Positions 51,842 through 60,939 of a stretch of 64,000 nucleotides of DNA are shown here, in pieces. How positions within the stretch are numbered: position 1 is the stretch's first letter; each line of letters begins with the position of its first letter. Source of the stretch: Streptomyces phaeolivaceus. GTDB lineage: Bacteria; Actinomycetota; Actinomycetes; Streptomycetales; Streptomycetaceae. Made by a program: the position numbers and the translations under genes. The stretch covers positions 124,001 through 188,000 of the forward strand of contig NZ_CP045096.1 of assembly GCF_009184865.1 (NCBI RefSeq). Reading direction: 5' to 3'. The notes beneath the pieces were generated by a model. That model saw only the letters and a program-made list of their open reading frames with translations, searched no databases and had not been told where the DNA came from.

Positions 51842-52243
51842 ATGTCTGAACGTGATGTCATGTTGAACAAGCTCGCTCAGGGGCTGCGGTCGATGGTGGA
51901 CGGGCTCGGCTGGTTCGACGGGCTGGGTGGGGAGGAGCAGTCGGAGACGCTGATGTTCCTGCGTCATCACTGCGTTCAGGCGCGTGTCGTGGACCAGGAC
52001 GGTCCGGAGGCCGTACGGCTGTCCGGGCTGCGGCCGACACACACGCCCGCCGTGCTGATCACGTGTGGCCCGATCGAACAGCACCTGGGGAAGATCGTCT
52101 CCCTCGCTCCCCCTGACGAACGACGGAAGGCGTTGCGGCCGCTGGTCGCACTGCTCGGGATCGCCGACGGTCGGCGGCGCGAGCGGTTCTGCCGCGGTGG
52201 CTGCGGTCACTGGTGGCACGCCCTGTCCGCCACCGTCATGTGA
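51842..52243 (+). CDS. DUF5958-like protein
   Basis: A 133-aa protein that resembles DUF5958 (from memory): DVMLNKLAQGLRSMVDGLGW, TLMFLRHHCVQARVVDQDGP, SGLRPTHTPAVL and CRGGCGHWWH at the end, where clustered Cys and His may bind metal. Start ATG 51842 is preferred; in-frame upstream codons (from 51749) overlap the broken gene and look like read-through. The 3' end overlaps the barstar-like gene by 8 bp on the other strand. Confidence 0.8.
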   Translation: MSERDVMLNKLAQGLRSMVDGLGWFDGLGGEEQSETLMFLRHHCVQARVVDQDGPEAVRLSGLRPTHTPAVLITCGPIEQHLGKIVSLAPPDERRKALRPLVALLGIADGRRRERFCRGGCGHWWHALSATVM

Positions 52244-53049
52244 GCGTGACGCGTGTGCCGCCCCCGGCCAGGACTTCGAGGGTCGCGGTGACCAGGTCGT
52301 ACGGTTCGCCCTCCGGTGTCAGGACGTGGGACAGGTGTTCGTGGGCGATCGGGGCGTTCCGCCAGCGCACGGTCGCGGGCGAGGTGGGGCCGAAGTTGCC
52401 GCGCAGACAGTCCACCAAGGCGTCGAGGCAGCCGCCGAAGTAGCCGCCGGGGCCGTTGACGGCCTCACCCAGGGCCGGATAGAGGCTCGGCTCGTCGGTG
52501 ATGCACCGGCCGTCCAACTCGGACGCCCCTCCGGCGGGGCGGTCCCGGTGGTCCAGTCGGCACCCCCGTTCGCGGACCAGGTCGAGCCAGGCCCCGCGTT
52601 GCCGGGTGTCCAGGTCGGTCCAAGCTCCGGGGGCGTCCGGCGGGGCGGCGAGCCAGCGCCGCCAGACGGGCCAGGCGTACTCGGGTACGGGTTCGGACAC
52701 CTCTCCGTCGAGTTCCAGATCGATGAGGTCCGTCCCGTGCGAGGACGGGCCCCACGCACGGACCTTGGGCCGCAGCAGCCGGTCCGTGAGCGGTTCGCCC
52801 CTGTCGTCGTGTATCTCCAGCCACGCCTCGTCCAGGTCCAGGGCACGCCGAGTGCCCGTCGCGAGCGCACGCCGCAGCCGATCGCTCGGGGCGAACCCCC
52901 GGAGGACAAGGGGGCGCGGCAGCTGGTCGGGGCGGCAGGACGCGGGCGATCTCTTGGCAAGAGCCCAGCCAGCGCCGGCCGTCGTGCAGTCGGACCGGGG
53001 CCCGGTGTCCCTCGGGCGGGCCGTCGTAGTCGTCCAGGCCGGTGAGCAC
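52236..53049 (-). pseudogene. barstar-family protein with 1-bp frameshift
   Basis: The C-terminal part resembles barstar (RNase inhibitor): CRLDHRDRPAGGASELDGRC, DEPSLYPALGEAVNGPGGYF, GCLDALVDCLRGNFG and a final beta strand. The middle has EAWLEIHDDRGEPLTDRLLR. The N-terminal part (LTGLDDYDGPPEGHRAPVRL, GSCQEIARVLPP) is in another frame; at about 52933 the DNA has CCCC where CCC would keep one frame. GTG 53049 is the only plausible start. No barnase-type nuclease is next to it. A sequencing error cannot be excluded. Confidence 0.72.
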
Positions 53050-53149
53050 GAGGCTGTTCCATCCCGGGCCCGGGACCGGGCCGAGACCGTGCCGTCGCGG
53101 GTATGGTCCGGTGCGGTTCGTGCGCGGGTGCGGGCCGAGGCATTCCGCG

Positions 53150-53323
53150 TCTTCCAGTGGCCACGCGTCGAGCGTCCTCTGGAACGCCCTGTTCGACCCC
53201 CGCGACATCCTCGACCTCATCAAGAGCGGCCGTACCGAGGACGAGGCCGCCTCCCGTCTGGTGACCGCCCTCCGCGGCGCCCTCATCGGCTGGTCCACGA
53301 CACCGGACCGCAGGGACGACTGA
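53150..53323 (+). pseudogene. C-terminal fragment of an unknown gene
   Basis: Codons from about 53150 to the TGA at 53321 have almost purely G/C third positions and read LWNALFDPRDILDLIKSG, RTEDEAASRLVTALRGALIG. No start with a ribosome site and no N-terminal part is present; the upstream DNA belongs to the barstar-like gene's head. Probably a truncated remnant; family not recognised. Confidence 0.5.
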
Positions 53324-53366
53324 GCCGGCGGGCCCCGACCGGGCCCGCCGACCGGACGTCCGTGGG

Positions 53367-54641
53367 TCACACCACGCTCACGGGATGCCGTACCACCGCG
53401 TCGAACAGATAGCCCTGGGTGTTGGGCACGGCGGTGTCCGGCTGGGTGCGGCCGGCCGTGTCGGTGGCGCGGGCCAGCAGGTGGGTGGCGCCGGGCGCGT
53501 CGGGCCGCCAGCCGACGGACCAGCGGGTCCAGGTGCCGGAGCGGGGGCGGTCGTGCAGCCGGGCGGGCCGCCAGTTCGTGCCGCCGTCGGTGCTGACGTC
53601 GACATGGGCGACACCACCCGCGCCCGACCACGACCGCCCGTGCAGCACATGTTTCCGCCCCGCCGTGAACGTGGCCCCGCGCGCCAGTTCGAAGGCGCTC
53701 TTCGTGGTCTGCCGGGTGAGCGGCGCGCTGCCGCCCTCGGGGTGGGCGGGCCCGAACAGCCGGTAGAAGGCGGTGTTCCAGGGCGAGAACAGCGGCTGCG
53801 CGGACACCTCGATGTCACCGACCCACTTGATCGACGCGATCCCGATCCAGGACGGCACCAGCACCCGCACCGGGTGGCCGTGGTCGTACGGCAGTGGCTC
53901 ACCGTTCATCTCGTACGCGAGCAGCACATCGTCGAGCGCCTTGGCGAGCGGCAGCGGCCTGCGCACCCGGCCCAGGCTCTCCCCGCCGCTGACGAACTCG
54001 GCGTCGAGGCCCCGGGGTTGCACATCGACGGCGTACGGGGAGAGCCCGGCTCCGCGCAGCACATCGGCAAGGCGCACCCCGCGCCAGCGGGCGACGCCGA
54101 TCGCGCCCAGGGTCCAGGCGGTGCCGGTGACGGTCTCGCCCTGCTGGGTCGTGTAGAAGGAGCGGCCGTTCCCGGCGCACTCGACGAACGCGGTGCGGGT
54201 GACGGCCGGCAGGGCGCGCAGTTCGTCGTAGCCGAACTCCACCGGCCGGTCCTCGCCGGGGGCGCCGCGCAGCCCGCTCCCCCACAGCCGCAGCCGCCAG
54301 TCGGCGGCGTCCAGGACGGGGGTGGTGGTGTGGTTGCGTACGAAGAACAGGCTGTTGGGGGTGTGGTGGCCGGTGCCGCGCAGGGCTTCCCAGCGGGTCT
54401 CGGCGTTCGTGCCGCGCTGGATGAACCACTCGGGCGGCAGGGGTTTGACGATCGGTGTGTCGGCGGCGTGGGCGGGCCGTGCGGTGCCGAGCGCGGTTCC
54501 GGCGGCCGTGGCGGCGAGCAGGGTGAGCAGCCGACGGCGTGAGACGCCGTCGGCCCTGGCCTCACCGGCGAGCCACTGGCGCAGCCTGCGACGGTCGTAG
54601 TCGGTCTCGTGGCGGTGACCGGCGGGGGTGGGAGAGAGCAT
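53367..54641 (-). CDS. Tat-exported sulfite oxidase-like molybdoenzyme
   Basis: A 424-aa molybdopterin oxidoreductase. Tat signal SRRRLLTLLAATAAGTALG (about 34-52). The Mo-ligating Cys is in AFVECAGNGRSFY, followed by the cofactor loop AIGVARWRGVRLADVL. The dimerisation domain has PLPYDHGHPVRVLVPSWIGI, SIKWVGDIEVSAQPLFSPWN and a C-terminal Ig-like part with VDVSTDGGTNWRPARL. It should oxidise sulfite in the cell envelope. A sulfur-type leader peptide is encoded 180 bp upstream. It faces the SAM-IV operon, tying it to sulfur metabolism. Confidence 0.92.
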   Translation of the reverse strand: MLSPTPAGHRHETDYDRRRLRQWLAGEARADGVSRRRLLTLLAATAAGTALGTARPAHAADTPIVKPLPPEWFIQRGTNAETRWEALRGTGHHTPNSLFFVRNHTTTPVLDAADWRLRLWGSGLRGAPGEDRPVEFGYDELRALPAVTRTAFVECAGNGRSFYTTQQGETVTGTAWTLGAIGVARWRGVRLADVLRGAGLSPYAVDVQPRGLDAEFVSGGESLGRVRRPLPLAKALDDVLLAYEMNGEPLPYDHGHPVRVLVPSWIGIASIKWVGDIEVSAQPLFSPWNTAFYRLFGPAHPEGGSAPLTRQTTKSAFELARGATFTAGRKHVLHGRSWSGAGGVAHVDVSTDGGTNWRPARLHDRPRSGTWTRWSVGWRPDAPGATHLLARATDTAGRTQPDTAVPNTQGYLFDAVVRHPVSVV

Positions 54642-54820
54642 GGCGGATCCTCGTCATGCGGAGTGAAGGAGCACGGCAGGGACGGGAGGAGTGGCGGAGT
54701 AGGGGTGGCGGAGACGGCAGGGATGGCAGCGATGGCGGAGACGCCAGGGGTTGCAGGGGTTGCGCGCACAACTGGCTTACGCGGCAAGGTGGTTGGCGGC
54801 GGCCTCGGAGAGGCGCGCGA
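54642..54820 (-). promoter_or_regulatory. sulfite oxidase leader RNA region with direct repeats
   Basis: This is the 180-bp untranslated stretch between the leader peptide stop and the sulfite oxidase start. It contains repeated ATGGCGGAGACG/CAGGGATGGCAG motifs (about 54700-54760). It could fold to couple leader translation to expression of the enzyme, but no clear terminator or antiterminator pair was resolved by eye. Confidence 0.35.
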
Positions 54821-54904
54821 TCAGCCGGTCGGCCGACAGAGCGCGGCGGCCACACGGACGAGGTCCACGGCGCGGCGGCGGGTCAGCGGCTCCGACAACG
54901 GCAT
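54821..54904 (-). CDS. 27-aa leader peptide ahead of sulfite oxidase
   Basis: ATG, then PLSEPLTRRRAVDLVRVAAA followed by LCR near the end. It matches the short leader-peptide pattern of actinobacterial sulfur genes: Arg cluster, hydrophobic V-D-L-x-R-x helix, Cys-Arg at the end (pattern from memory). It has no separate protein domain. It is the first translated unit upstream of the sulfite oxidase and on the same strand, so cysteine-responsive attenuation is a plausible role. Confidence 0.65.
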   Translation of the reverse strand: MPLSEPLTRRRAVDLVRVAAALCRPTG

Positions 54905-55021
54905 GGCGGGATGCAAGCACGTGCGGCGGGGGATGTCAACGGAGCGTTCCGGTAGGCGCGATACGGGCCGCGCCGCGCGCCGGGGCGCTCTCTTCGTCCG
55001 CACTCTGCTCCCCGCCCGGCG

Positions 55022-55050
55022 TTGACGGGCCGCGAAAACGATCGCTAAAG
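55022..55050 (+). promoter_or_regulatory. promoter candidate of the SAM-IV operon
   Basis: TTGACG (55022-55027), a 17-bp spacer and CTAAAG (55045-55050) sit a few bases before the riboswitch. The -35 matches the HrdB consensus well; the -10 is poor. Confidence 0.5.
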
Positions 55051-55055
55051 TTTCA

Positions 55056-55172
55056 ACTGGCATTGAGTGTCAGCGTCAAGCCCTGGCTTGCTGACCGGCA
55101 ACCCTCCGCCGCGGTGGGGTGCTCCAGGTGAAAGCCCGGCCGGATCGCCGATCCGGCAAGCGCGTGGCCCCT
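55056..55172 (+). ncRNA. SAM-IV riboswitch
   Basis: The order of conserved blocks fits the actinobacterial SAM-IV class: GTCAGC-GT-CAAGCC-loop-GGCTTG-CTGAC forms a long stem, CCGGCAACCCTCC and GCGGTGGGGTGC form the SAM core, and CCAGG at about 55124 pairs with CCTGG in the first hairpin loop as the pseudoknot. Compared with the Mycobacterium example I remember, stem (GCCAGC/GCTGGC to GTCAGC/GCTGAC) and pseudoknot (CCCGG/CCGGG to CCTGG/CCAGG) pairs changed together, i.e. covariation. It ends with CGGCAAGCGCG. S-adenosylmethionine binding should switch the operon off. Confidence 0.88.
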
Positions 55173-55201
55173 GACAGGGCCTGGAACACGGAGGAGTGAG
55201 C

Positions 55202-55318
55202 ATGCGGTACAGCGCCATCTCCGGTCCCTCCGGCACGGTCGCGGCGGCTCACTCCCGGTTCTCCCGCCGACGCCACATCGACCTGCAGCGCATCACCAGC
55301 TGTCTGTGTCGCGGCTGA
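55202..55318 (+). CDS. 38-aa leader peptide after SAM-IV riboswitch
   Basis: Preceded by GGAGGAG, the ATG opens RYSAISGPSGTVAAAHSRFS and the peptide ends HIDLQRITSCLCRG with two cysteines. The R-R-x-I-D-L-x-R-x-x-S-C-L-C-R ending is the pattern of actinobacterial sulfur leader peptides. Translation of the Cys codons (TGT CTG TGT) may test cysteine supply. It sits 30 bp after the riboswitch and 235 bp before the transporter genes. Confidence 0.78.
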   Translation: MRYSAISGPSGTVAAAHSRFSRRRHIDLQRITSCLCRG

Positions 55319-55502
55319 CCGCAGCCCCCAAGCCGATCTAGGGCGTTCCCCCGCTGGTCTCAGCCGTTCCGGCACCGGCGACGCATGCCCCTTTCCCGGC
55401 TCTTTTCCGTTTTCCTTTCCGCTTCCTTGTCCTTCCTTCTTCTCCCTCACCCTCCACAGCCGTGTCGTCCTGCCCTGGAGCGACACCATCCGCGTATCTC
55501 CG

Positions 55503-55529
55503 CCGTCCGCACGAGCCCGTGCGGGACGG
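55503..55529 (+). promoter_or_regulatory. attenuator-like hairpin before the ABC operon
   Basis: CCGTCCGCACG, a short loop and CGTGCGGGACGG form a strong stem with one bulged G, followed by CTTTCGAG and 25 bp later by the GTG of the first structural gene. It is either an intrinsic terminator under leader-peptide control or a blocker of the ribosome site GTAGGAGAA. Confidence 0.55.
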
Positions 55530-55553
55530 CTTTCGAGTAGGAGAACCACTTCC

Positions 55554-57176
55554 GTGATATCGCATCCGGATTCCCGCCCCGCCCGATGGGCGACACTGAC
55601 CGCGCTCCTCACCACCGGTGCACTGCTGACCGCCTGCTCGTCCGGAAGCGGCGGCGGTGCGAGCGACGGCACCGGCCGGCCGAAGTCCGGCGGCACCCTG
55701 ACCTTCGCGGTGGGCTCCGACGCCGGCTGCGTGGACCCGCAGCAGGTCGGCAGCAACGACACCATCTACTCCCTGCGTCAGATCGTCGACTCCCTGACCG
55801 ACCAGGATCCCAAGACCGGCAGGATCGTGCCGTGGCTGGCGAAGAGCTGGGACATCAGCAAGGACACGAAGACCTTCACCTTCCACCTCCGATCAGGGGT
55901 CACCTTCAGCGACGGGTCAACGCTCACCGCGCAGGTGGTCAAGGACAACTTCGACGCGGTGCCGAAGCTGGGCGCCCTCGCGACCCTGGCCCAGGGGTAT
56001 CTGAGCGGGGTGGAGAGCACCACCGTGGTCGACCCGCTCACCGTGCGGGTGAGCTTCAAGCAGCCCAACGCCCAGTTCCTCCAGGCCACTTCCACGTTCT
56101 CGCTGGGCATCGAGTCGTCGGCGAGCGTGAAGCGGGCCCCGAAGCAGAAGTGCAGCGACGGGGTCGTCGGCAGCGGCCCGTTCACCCTGAAGCAGTATGT
56201 GCAGAACCGTTCCATCACCTTGGCCAAGCGGACCAAGTACGCCTGGGGTTCCGCGCTGTGGAGCAAGAAGGGCGAGGCGTACCTCGACCGGCTGGTGTTC
56301 AAGGTGGTGCCGGAGGCCGGTGTGCGCACCGGCAGCCTGCAGTCCGGTCAGGTGGACGCGATCAGCAGCGTCGGCAGGGCCGACGAGAGCGCGCTCAAGG
56401 GTGCCCAGGTGAACCTGGCGGCACGGGCCAACCCGGGCAATGTGTTCAACCTGGGGCTGAACAACTCCCGGCCGCTGCTGAAGGATGTGAAGGTACGGCA
56501 GGCGATCCTGTTCGCCGTCGACCGGCAGCAGATCGTGGACGCGGTGTTCCCGACCGGCACCCGGCCGGCCACGAGCATCCTGGCGCACACCACCCCGGAC
56601 TACACGGACCTCGGCAAGGACCTGGCGCACGACGCGGCGAAGGCCAAGTCCCTGCTGGACGAGGCCGGTTGGAAGACCGGCGGCGACGGCATCCGGACGA
56701 AGGACGGCGACAGACTGAGCCTGACCGTCTCCTGGTTCGCCAACGCGGCCACCAACCAGCCCGCCCTGGAGCTGATCCAGCAGCAGCTCAAGGCCGTCGG
56801 TATCGACATCGTCCTCAAGGAACGGCAGATCAGCCAGTTCGCCACGACCCTGCAGTCCGGTGACTTCGACGCCGTATGGGGCAATGTCACCCGCGCCGAC
56901 CCCGACATCCTGCGCAGCTCCTACTCCACGAAGCTCGCCAACTTCTACCATCTGCCCGCGAGCCCGCTCGACTCGCTGCTGACCCGGCAGGCGGCGACCA
57001 GCGACGCCACCGAGCGCGCGCAACTGGTCGAGCAGGCACAGCGGTTGATCGTGAGGAACGCGTATGTCGTACCCGTGGTGGAGCTGCAGACCCAGCTCGG
57101 GGTGGCCAAGAAGGTGCACGACCTCGGCTTCGAGGCATCCAGCCGGATCCAGCTGCACGACACCTGGATCGGCTGA
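55554..57176 (+). CDS. ABC transporter substrate-binding lipoprotein (peptide/opine family)
   Basis: A 540-aa SBP family 5 lipoprotein. Signal ATLTALLTTGALLTAC with the lipid Cys near residue 26. SBP_bac_5 features: KSGGTLTFAVGSDAGCVDPQ, LAKSWDISKDTKTFTFHLRS, GVTFSDGSTLTAQVVKDNFD, SGPFTLKQYVQNRSITLAKR and VRQAILFAVDRQQIVDAVFP. The operon is SAM-IV controlled and ends in a flavin monooxygenase, so the ligand is probably an organosulfur compound rather than a peptide (inference). GTG start with GTAGGAGAA. Confidence 0.9.
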   Translation: MISHPDSRPARWATLTALLTTGALLTACSSGSGGGASDGTGRPKSGGTLTFAVGSDAGCVDPQQVGSNDTIYSLRQIVDSLTDQDPKTGRIVPWLAKSWDISKDTKTFTFHLRSGVTFSDGSTLTAQVVKDNFDAVPKLGALATLAQGYLSGVESTTVVDPLTVRVSFKQPNAQFLQATSTFSLGIESSASVKRAPKQKCSDGVVGSGPFTLKQYVQNRSITLAKRTKYAWGSALWSKKGEAYLDRLVFKVVPEAGVRTGSLQSGQVDAISSVGRADESALKGAQVNLAARANPGNVFNLGLNNSRPLLKDVKVRQAILFAVDRQQIVDAVFPTGTRPATSILAHTTPDYTDLGKDLAHDAAKAKSLLDEAGWKTGGDGIRTKDGDRLSLTVSWFANAATNQPALELIQQQLKAVGIDIVLKERQISQFATTLQSGDFDAVWGNVTRADPDILRSSYSTKLANFYHLPASPLDSLLTRQAATSDATERAQLVEQAQRLIVRNAYVVPVVELQTQLGVAKKVHDLGFEASSRIQLHDTWIG

Positions 57177-57179
57177 CGC

Positions 57180-58139
57180 GTGCGCCGCTATGTGGTCAAG
57201 CGCGTCGCGCAGGCGGTCGGGGTGCTGTGGGCTGCCTACACCGTCTCGTTCCTGGTGCTGATCCTCCTCCCCGGTGACCCGGTGTCGGCGATGGCCGGCG
57301 CCGGGGCGGAGGCCGGCACGGTCGACCCTGCGCAGCTGGCGAGGCTGCGCCACGAGTACGGCTTCGACAAGCCCGTGCTCGCGCAGTACGCCGACCATCT
57401 CGGCCGGGCGGTGCGCGGGGACTTCGGCGACGCCATCTCCACCGGCCGCCCGGTGACCTCGACGCTGGGCGACGCGCTGCCGCAGACCCTGACGCTGACC
57501 GGTACGGCGCTGCTGCTCGCGGTGGTTCTCGGCGGCGGTCTCGCGGTGCTGGCGACCTACACCTCGCGGCGGTGGCTGCGGCAACTGCTGCTGTCGTTGC
57601 CGCCGCTGGGGGTCTCGGTGCCGACCTTCTGGGTGGGGCTGCTGCTGGTCGAGGTGTTCTCGTTCCGGCTGCGCTGGTTCCCGGCGTTCGGCAACGACGG
57701 GCCGCGGGGCCTGGTGCTGCCGGCGCTGACGCTGGCGATCCCGACCGGCGCGCAGATCGCCCAGGTCCTGGCCAAGAGCCTGCTCACCGCCCTGGATCAG
57801 GCCTATGTGGAGACCGCGCGGGCCAAGGGCGCGGGCCGGCTGCGGATCCATCTGCGGCACGCGCTGCGCAACGCGTCGCTGCCGGCGCTGACGGTCGTCG
57901 GGCTGCTCGCCGGGCAGCTGATCGCCGGTTCGGTGGTCGTGGAGACCGTGTTCTCCCGCGACGGTCTGGGCCGGGTGACCGTGGCCGCGGTCACCGCGCA
58001 GGACATCCCACTGGTCCAGGGGGTGGTGGTGTTCGGTGCGCTGATCTTCGTACTGGCCAATCTGATCGTCGATCTCGTCTATCCGCTCCTCGACCCGCGG
58101 ATCGTGGTGGCCTCGGGCAGGAAGGGGAGTTTCGCATGA
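57180..58139 (+). CDS. ABC transporter permease, DppB-like
   Basis: A 319-aa permease. It opens RRYVVKRVAQAVGVLWAAYT (first helix), then VSFLVLILLPGDPVSAMAGA. The EAA loop is YVETARAKGAGRLRIHLRHA. Six helices. It starts GTG three bases after the SBP stop and overlaps the second permease by 4 bp. Confidence 0.93.
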   Translation: MRRYVVKRVAQAVGVLWAAYTVSFLVLILLPGDPVSAMAGAGAEAGTVDPAQLARLRHEYGFDKPVLAQYADHLGRAVRGDFGDAISTGRPVTSTLGDALPQTLTLTGTALLLAVVLGGGLAVLATYTSRRWLRQLLLSLPPLGVSVPTFWVGLLLVEVFSFRLRWFPAFGNDGPRGLVLPALTLAIPTGAQIAQVLAKSLLTALDQAYVETARAKGAGRLRIHLRHALRNASLPALTVVGLLAGQLIAGSVVVETVFSRDGLGRVTVAAVTAQDIPLVQGVVVFGALIFVLANLIVDLVYPLLDPRIVVASGRKGSFA

Positions 58140-59206
58140 CCCAGCGTCTCGTCGACGACGTCGGCGATGTCCACGAGGGTGGCGATGTCCACGGCGTCGG
58201 CGGTGCTCAGGCCGGCGGCGTTGCTCAGGCCGGCGGCGTTGATCGTGGCGGCGGCGTTGCTCATAGCAGCGATCTTGCCCATGGTGACGGCGTTGCTCAT
58301 GGCATCGTGACCGGCGCCGCGCTCGCCCCGGCGCCTGCCGTCCCGCCCGGTATCGGCCCGGGTGCCGGGCGGCGGCCCGAACTCCGGCGCGCCCTGCGGT
58401 TCTTCGTGCGCCGGCCCGGTCTGCTGGTCTCGCTCCTGGTCGTGGTCCTCGTGGTGCTGGCGGCGTTCGGGCCGGGGCTGTTCACGGCGAAGGACCCCCT
58501 GCACGGAGTGCCGACGGAGAACTTCCGCGGCCCGAGCGGTGCGCACTGGTTCGGCACCGACGAACTCGGACGCGACCTGTTCGCCCGGGTGGTGCACGGC
58601 GCCCAACTGTCGCTGAAGGCCACGCTCATCGCGGTCGCGGTCGCCTTCGTGGTCGGCGGTCTGCTCGGCCTGCTCGCCGGGTTCGTGGGCCGCTGGGTCG
58701 ACGACGTGCTGATGCGTTTCGTCGACGTACTGCTGTCGATCCCGGCGCTGTTCCTGTCCCTGGCCCTGGTCACGGCGCTCGGCTACGGGACGGTCAAGGT
58801 GGCGGTCGCGGTCGGTGCGGCAGGGGTCGCCGGCTTCGCCCGGGTGACACGCGCGGAGGTGCTGCGGGTCCGGCAGGCGGTCTATGTCGAGGCGTCGCGC
58901 TCGTGCGGGGCCCGCTGGTACTCGGTGCTCGGCCGCCATGTGCTGCCCAACGCGGTGGGCCCGGTCCTCGTCCTGGCCACCCTCGAATTCGGCACCGCGG
59001 TCCTCGCCGTGTCCTCCCTCAGCTTCCTCGGCTACGGGGCACCGCCGCCCGCACCGGAGTGGGGCACGCTCATCTCAGACGGCCGCAACTACCTCGGCAA
59101 CGCGTGGTGGCTCACCGCGCTGCCCGGCCTGGTGATCGCCGCGACCGTGCTCGCCACCAACCGCGTCGCGCGAGCGCTCGACGGCGAATGGGGCCGACAG
59201 CGATGA
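58136..59206 (+). CDS. ABC transporter permease, DppC-like, with repeat-rich N-terminus
   Basis: A 356-aa permease. The core from about residue 80 (RALRFFVRRPGLLVSLLVVV, WFGTDELGRDLFARVVHGAQ, YVEASRSCGARWYSVLGRHV) is ordinary DppC. The first 65 residues are a Gly/Val/Ala/His tract (VHEGGDVHGVGGAQAGGVAQ) encoded by 18-bp DNA repeats at 58205-58258, not normally present. The ATG overlaps the upstream stop (ATGA), so the extension is likely translated. Confidence 0.9.
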   Translation: MTQRLVDDVGDVHEGGDVHGVGGAQAGGVAQAGGVDRGGGVAHSSDLAHGDGVAHGIVTGAALAPAPAVPPGIGPGAGRRPELRRALRFFVRRPGLLVSLLVVVLVVLAAFGPGLFTAKDPLHGVPTENFRGPSGAHWFGTDELGRDLFARVVHGAQLSLKATLIAVAVAFVVGGLLGLLAGFVGRWVDDVLMRFVDVLLSIPALFLSLALVTALGYGTVKVAVAVGAAGVAGFARVTRAEVLRVRQAVYVEASRSCGARWYSVLGRHVLPNAVGPVLVLATLEFGTAVLAVSSLSFLGYGAPPPAPEWGTLISDGRNYLGNAWWLTALPGLVIAATVLATNRVARALDGEWGRQR

Positions 59207-60939
59207 CCGCCCCCACGACGAACGACCCCGGAACGGGTGGAAACATGACGACCACACCGGCGGCGGCGCCGACATCGGAACCCCTGCTGGAGGTGCGGGG
59301 CCTGTCGGTGTCGTACCGCACGCGCGGCGGCACCGTACAGGCGGTGCGGGGCGTCGACCTGGACGTGTGGCCGGGTCAAGTGACCGCGGTGGTGGGCGAG
59401 TCGGGCTCCGGCAAGAGCACGACGGCGCACGCGATCGTGCGGCTCCTGGCGGCGAACGGCGGCATCGACGCCGGTACGGTCCGCTTCGGCGGGCACGACC
59501 TCACCACGCTGTCCGAGCGCGAGCTGCGTACCGTACGCGGCGCGCGGATCGGTCTGGTGCCCCAGGACCCGACGGTGTCGCTGAACCCGGTCAAGCGTGT
59601 CGGCGAGCAGGTCGCGGAGGTGCTGCGCATCCACGGGCCGGCCACCCGGCGCTCCGCCCCGGTGGACGCGATCGCCATCCTGGAGCGGGCCGGGATGCCC
59701 GACGCGGCCACCCGGGCCCGGCAGTACCCGCACGAGCTGTCCGGCGGGATGCGGCAGCGGGCGCTCATCGCGATCGCCATCGCCGGCGGCCCCCGGCTGA
59801 TCGTCGCCGACGAGCCGACCAGCGCCCTGGACGTCACCGTGCAGCGGGTCATCCTCGACCATCTCCAGCACCTCACCGAGGAGTCCGGCACCGCCGTGCT
59901 GCTGGTGACCCACGACCTCGGTGTGGCGGCCGACCGGGCGCAGCGGATCGTGGTCATGTCCGAGGGCCGGGTCGTCGAGGCCGGTCCGACCCGCGACATC
60001 CTCGACGACCCACGACACGAGTACACCCGGCGGCTGCTGGCCAGCGCGCCGAGCCCGACGACGGCACGCCCCCGGGCCACGGTGACGACACCCCCGACCG
60101 CTCCCGAGGCGGCGACGCCGCTGGTGGAGGTCCGCAACGCGGTCAAGGAGTTCCGCCTGCCCCGCGCCGGCGGCTCGGCCCGCACCCTGCGCGCGGTCGA
60201 CGACGTGAGCTTCACCCTCCACCGGGGCCGCACCCTGGCCCTGGTCGGTGAGTCCGGCTCCGGCAAGTCCACCACCGCCCGCCTCGTGCTCCGCCTGACC
60301 GACCCGACCTCAGGGCACATCGTGTTCGACGGAGCCGATGTCACCGCCGCGCGCGGGGCACGGGCGAGGGAACTGCGCCGACGGGCCCAGCTCATCTACC
60401 AGAACCCGTACGCCTCGCTCGATCCCCGGTTCTCCATCGCCGAGGTGATCACCGAGCCGCTGCGCGCGTTCGGGGTCGGCGACCGCGCCGCCCGGCGCGC
60501 GCGGGCCCGTGACCTGCTGGAGCGGGTGGCGCTGCCCGCCTCGACGCTGGAGCGCCGCCCGGCGGAACTCTCCGGCGGCCAGCGGCAGCGTGTCGCGATC
60601 GCCCGCGCCCTGGCGCTCTCCCCCGACCTGGTGGTGTGCGACGAGCCGGTGTCCGCGCTCGATGTGTCGGTGCAGGCCCAGGTCCTCGACCTGCTCGCCG
60701 AACTCCAGGCCGACACGGGGGTGGCGTATCTGTTCATCTCGCACGACCTGTCCGTCGTACGGCAGATCGCGCACGAGGTGGCCGTGATGCGCTCCGGCCG
60801 CATCGTCGAGACGGGCACCGCCGAGGACCTCTTCGCCCACCCTCGCCACGACTACACCCGCGAACTGCTCGCGGCGATCCCCGGCGGCCGTCACACCACG
60901 GCCGCCTCCCCTTCGCGCAAGACCGAGGAGCACGCATGA
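59203..60939 (+). CDS. fused dual ABC ATPase, DppD-DppF type
   Basis: A 578-aa protein with two complete ATPase halves. First: Walker [18 protein letters not shown], signature [16 protein letters not shown], Walker [15 protein letters not shown] (about residues 60-290). Second: [47 protein letters not shown] (about 345-570). It powers import with the two permeases. Start ATG overlaps the permease stop. Confidence 0.94.
   Translation: MTAPTTNDPGTGGNMTTTPAAAPTSEPLLEVRGLSVSYRTRGGTVQAVRGVDLDVWPGQVTAVVGESGSGKSTTAHAIVRLLAANGGIDAGTVRFGGHDLTTLSERELRTVRGARIGLVPQDPTVSLNPVKRVGEQVAEVLRIHGPATRRSAPVDAIAILERAGMPDAATRARQYPHELSGGMRQRALIAIAIAGGPRLIVADEPTSALDVTVQRVILDHLQHLTEESGTAVLLVTHDLGVAADRAQRIVVMSEGRVVEAGPTRDILDDPRHEYTRRLLASAPSPTTARPRATVTTPPTAPEAATPLVEVRNAVKEFRLPRAGGSARTLRAVDDVSFTLHRGRTLALVGESGSGKSTTARLVLRLTDPTSGHIVFDGADVTAARGARARELRRRAQLIYQNPYASLDPRFSIAEVITEPLRAFGVGDRAARRARARDLLERVALPASTLERRPAELSGGQRQRVAIARALALSPDLVVCDEPVSALDVSVQAQVLDLLAELQADTGVAYLFISHDLSVVRQIAHEVAVMRSGRIVETGTAEDLFAHPRHDYTRELLAAIPGGRHTTAASPSRKTEEHA

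Noticed and set aside
54539..55063. Several overlapping open frames between sulfite oxidase and the riboswitch
   Set aside because: They lack coding bias and conserved motifs; only the 27-aa leader peptide fits a known pattern.
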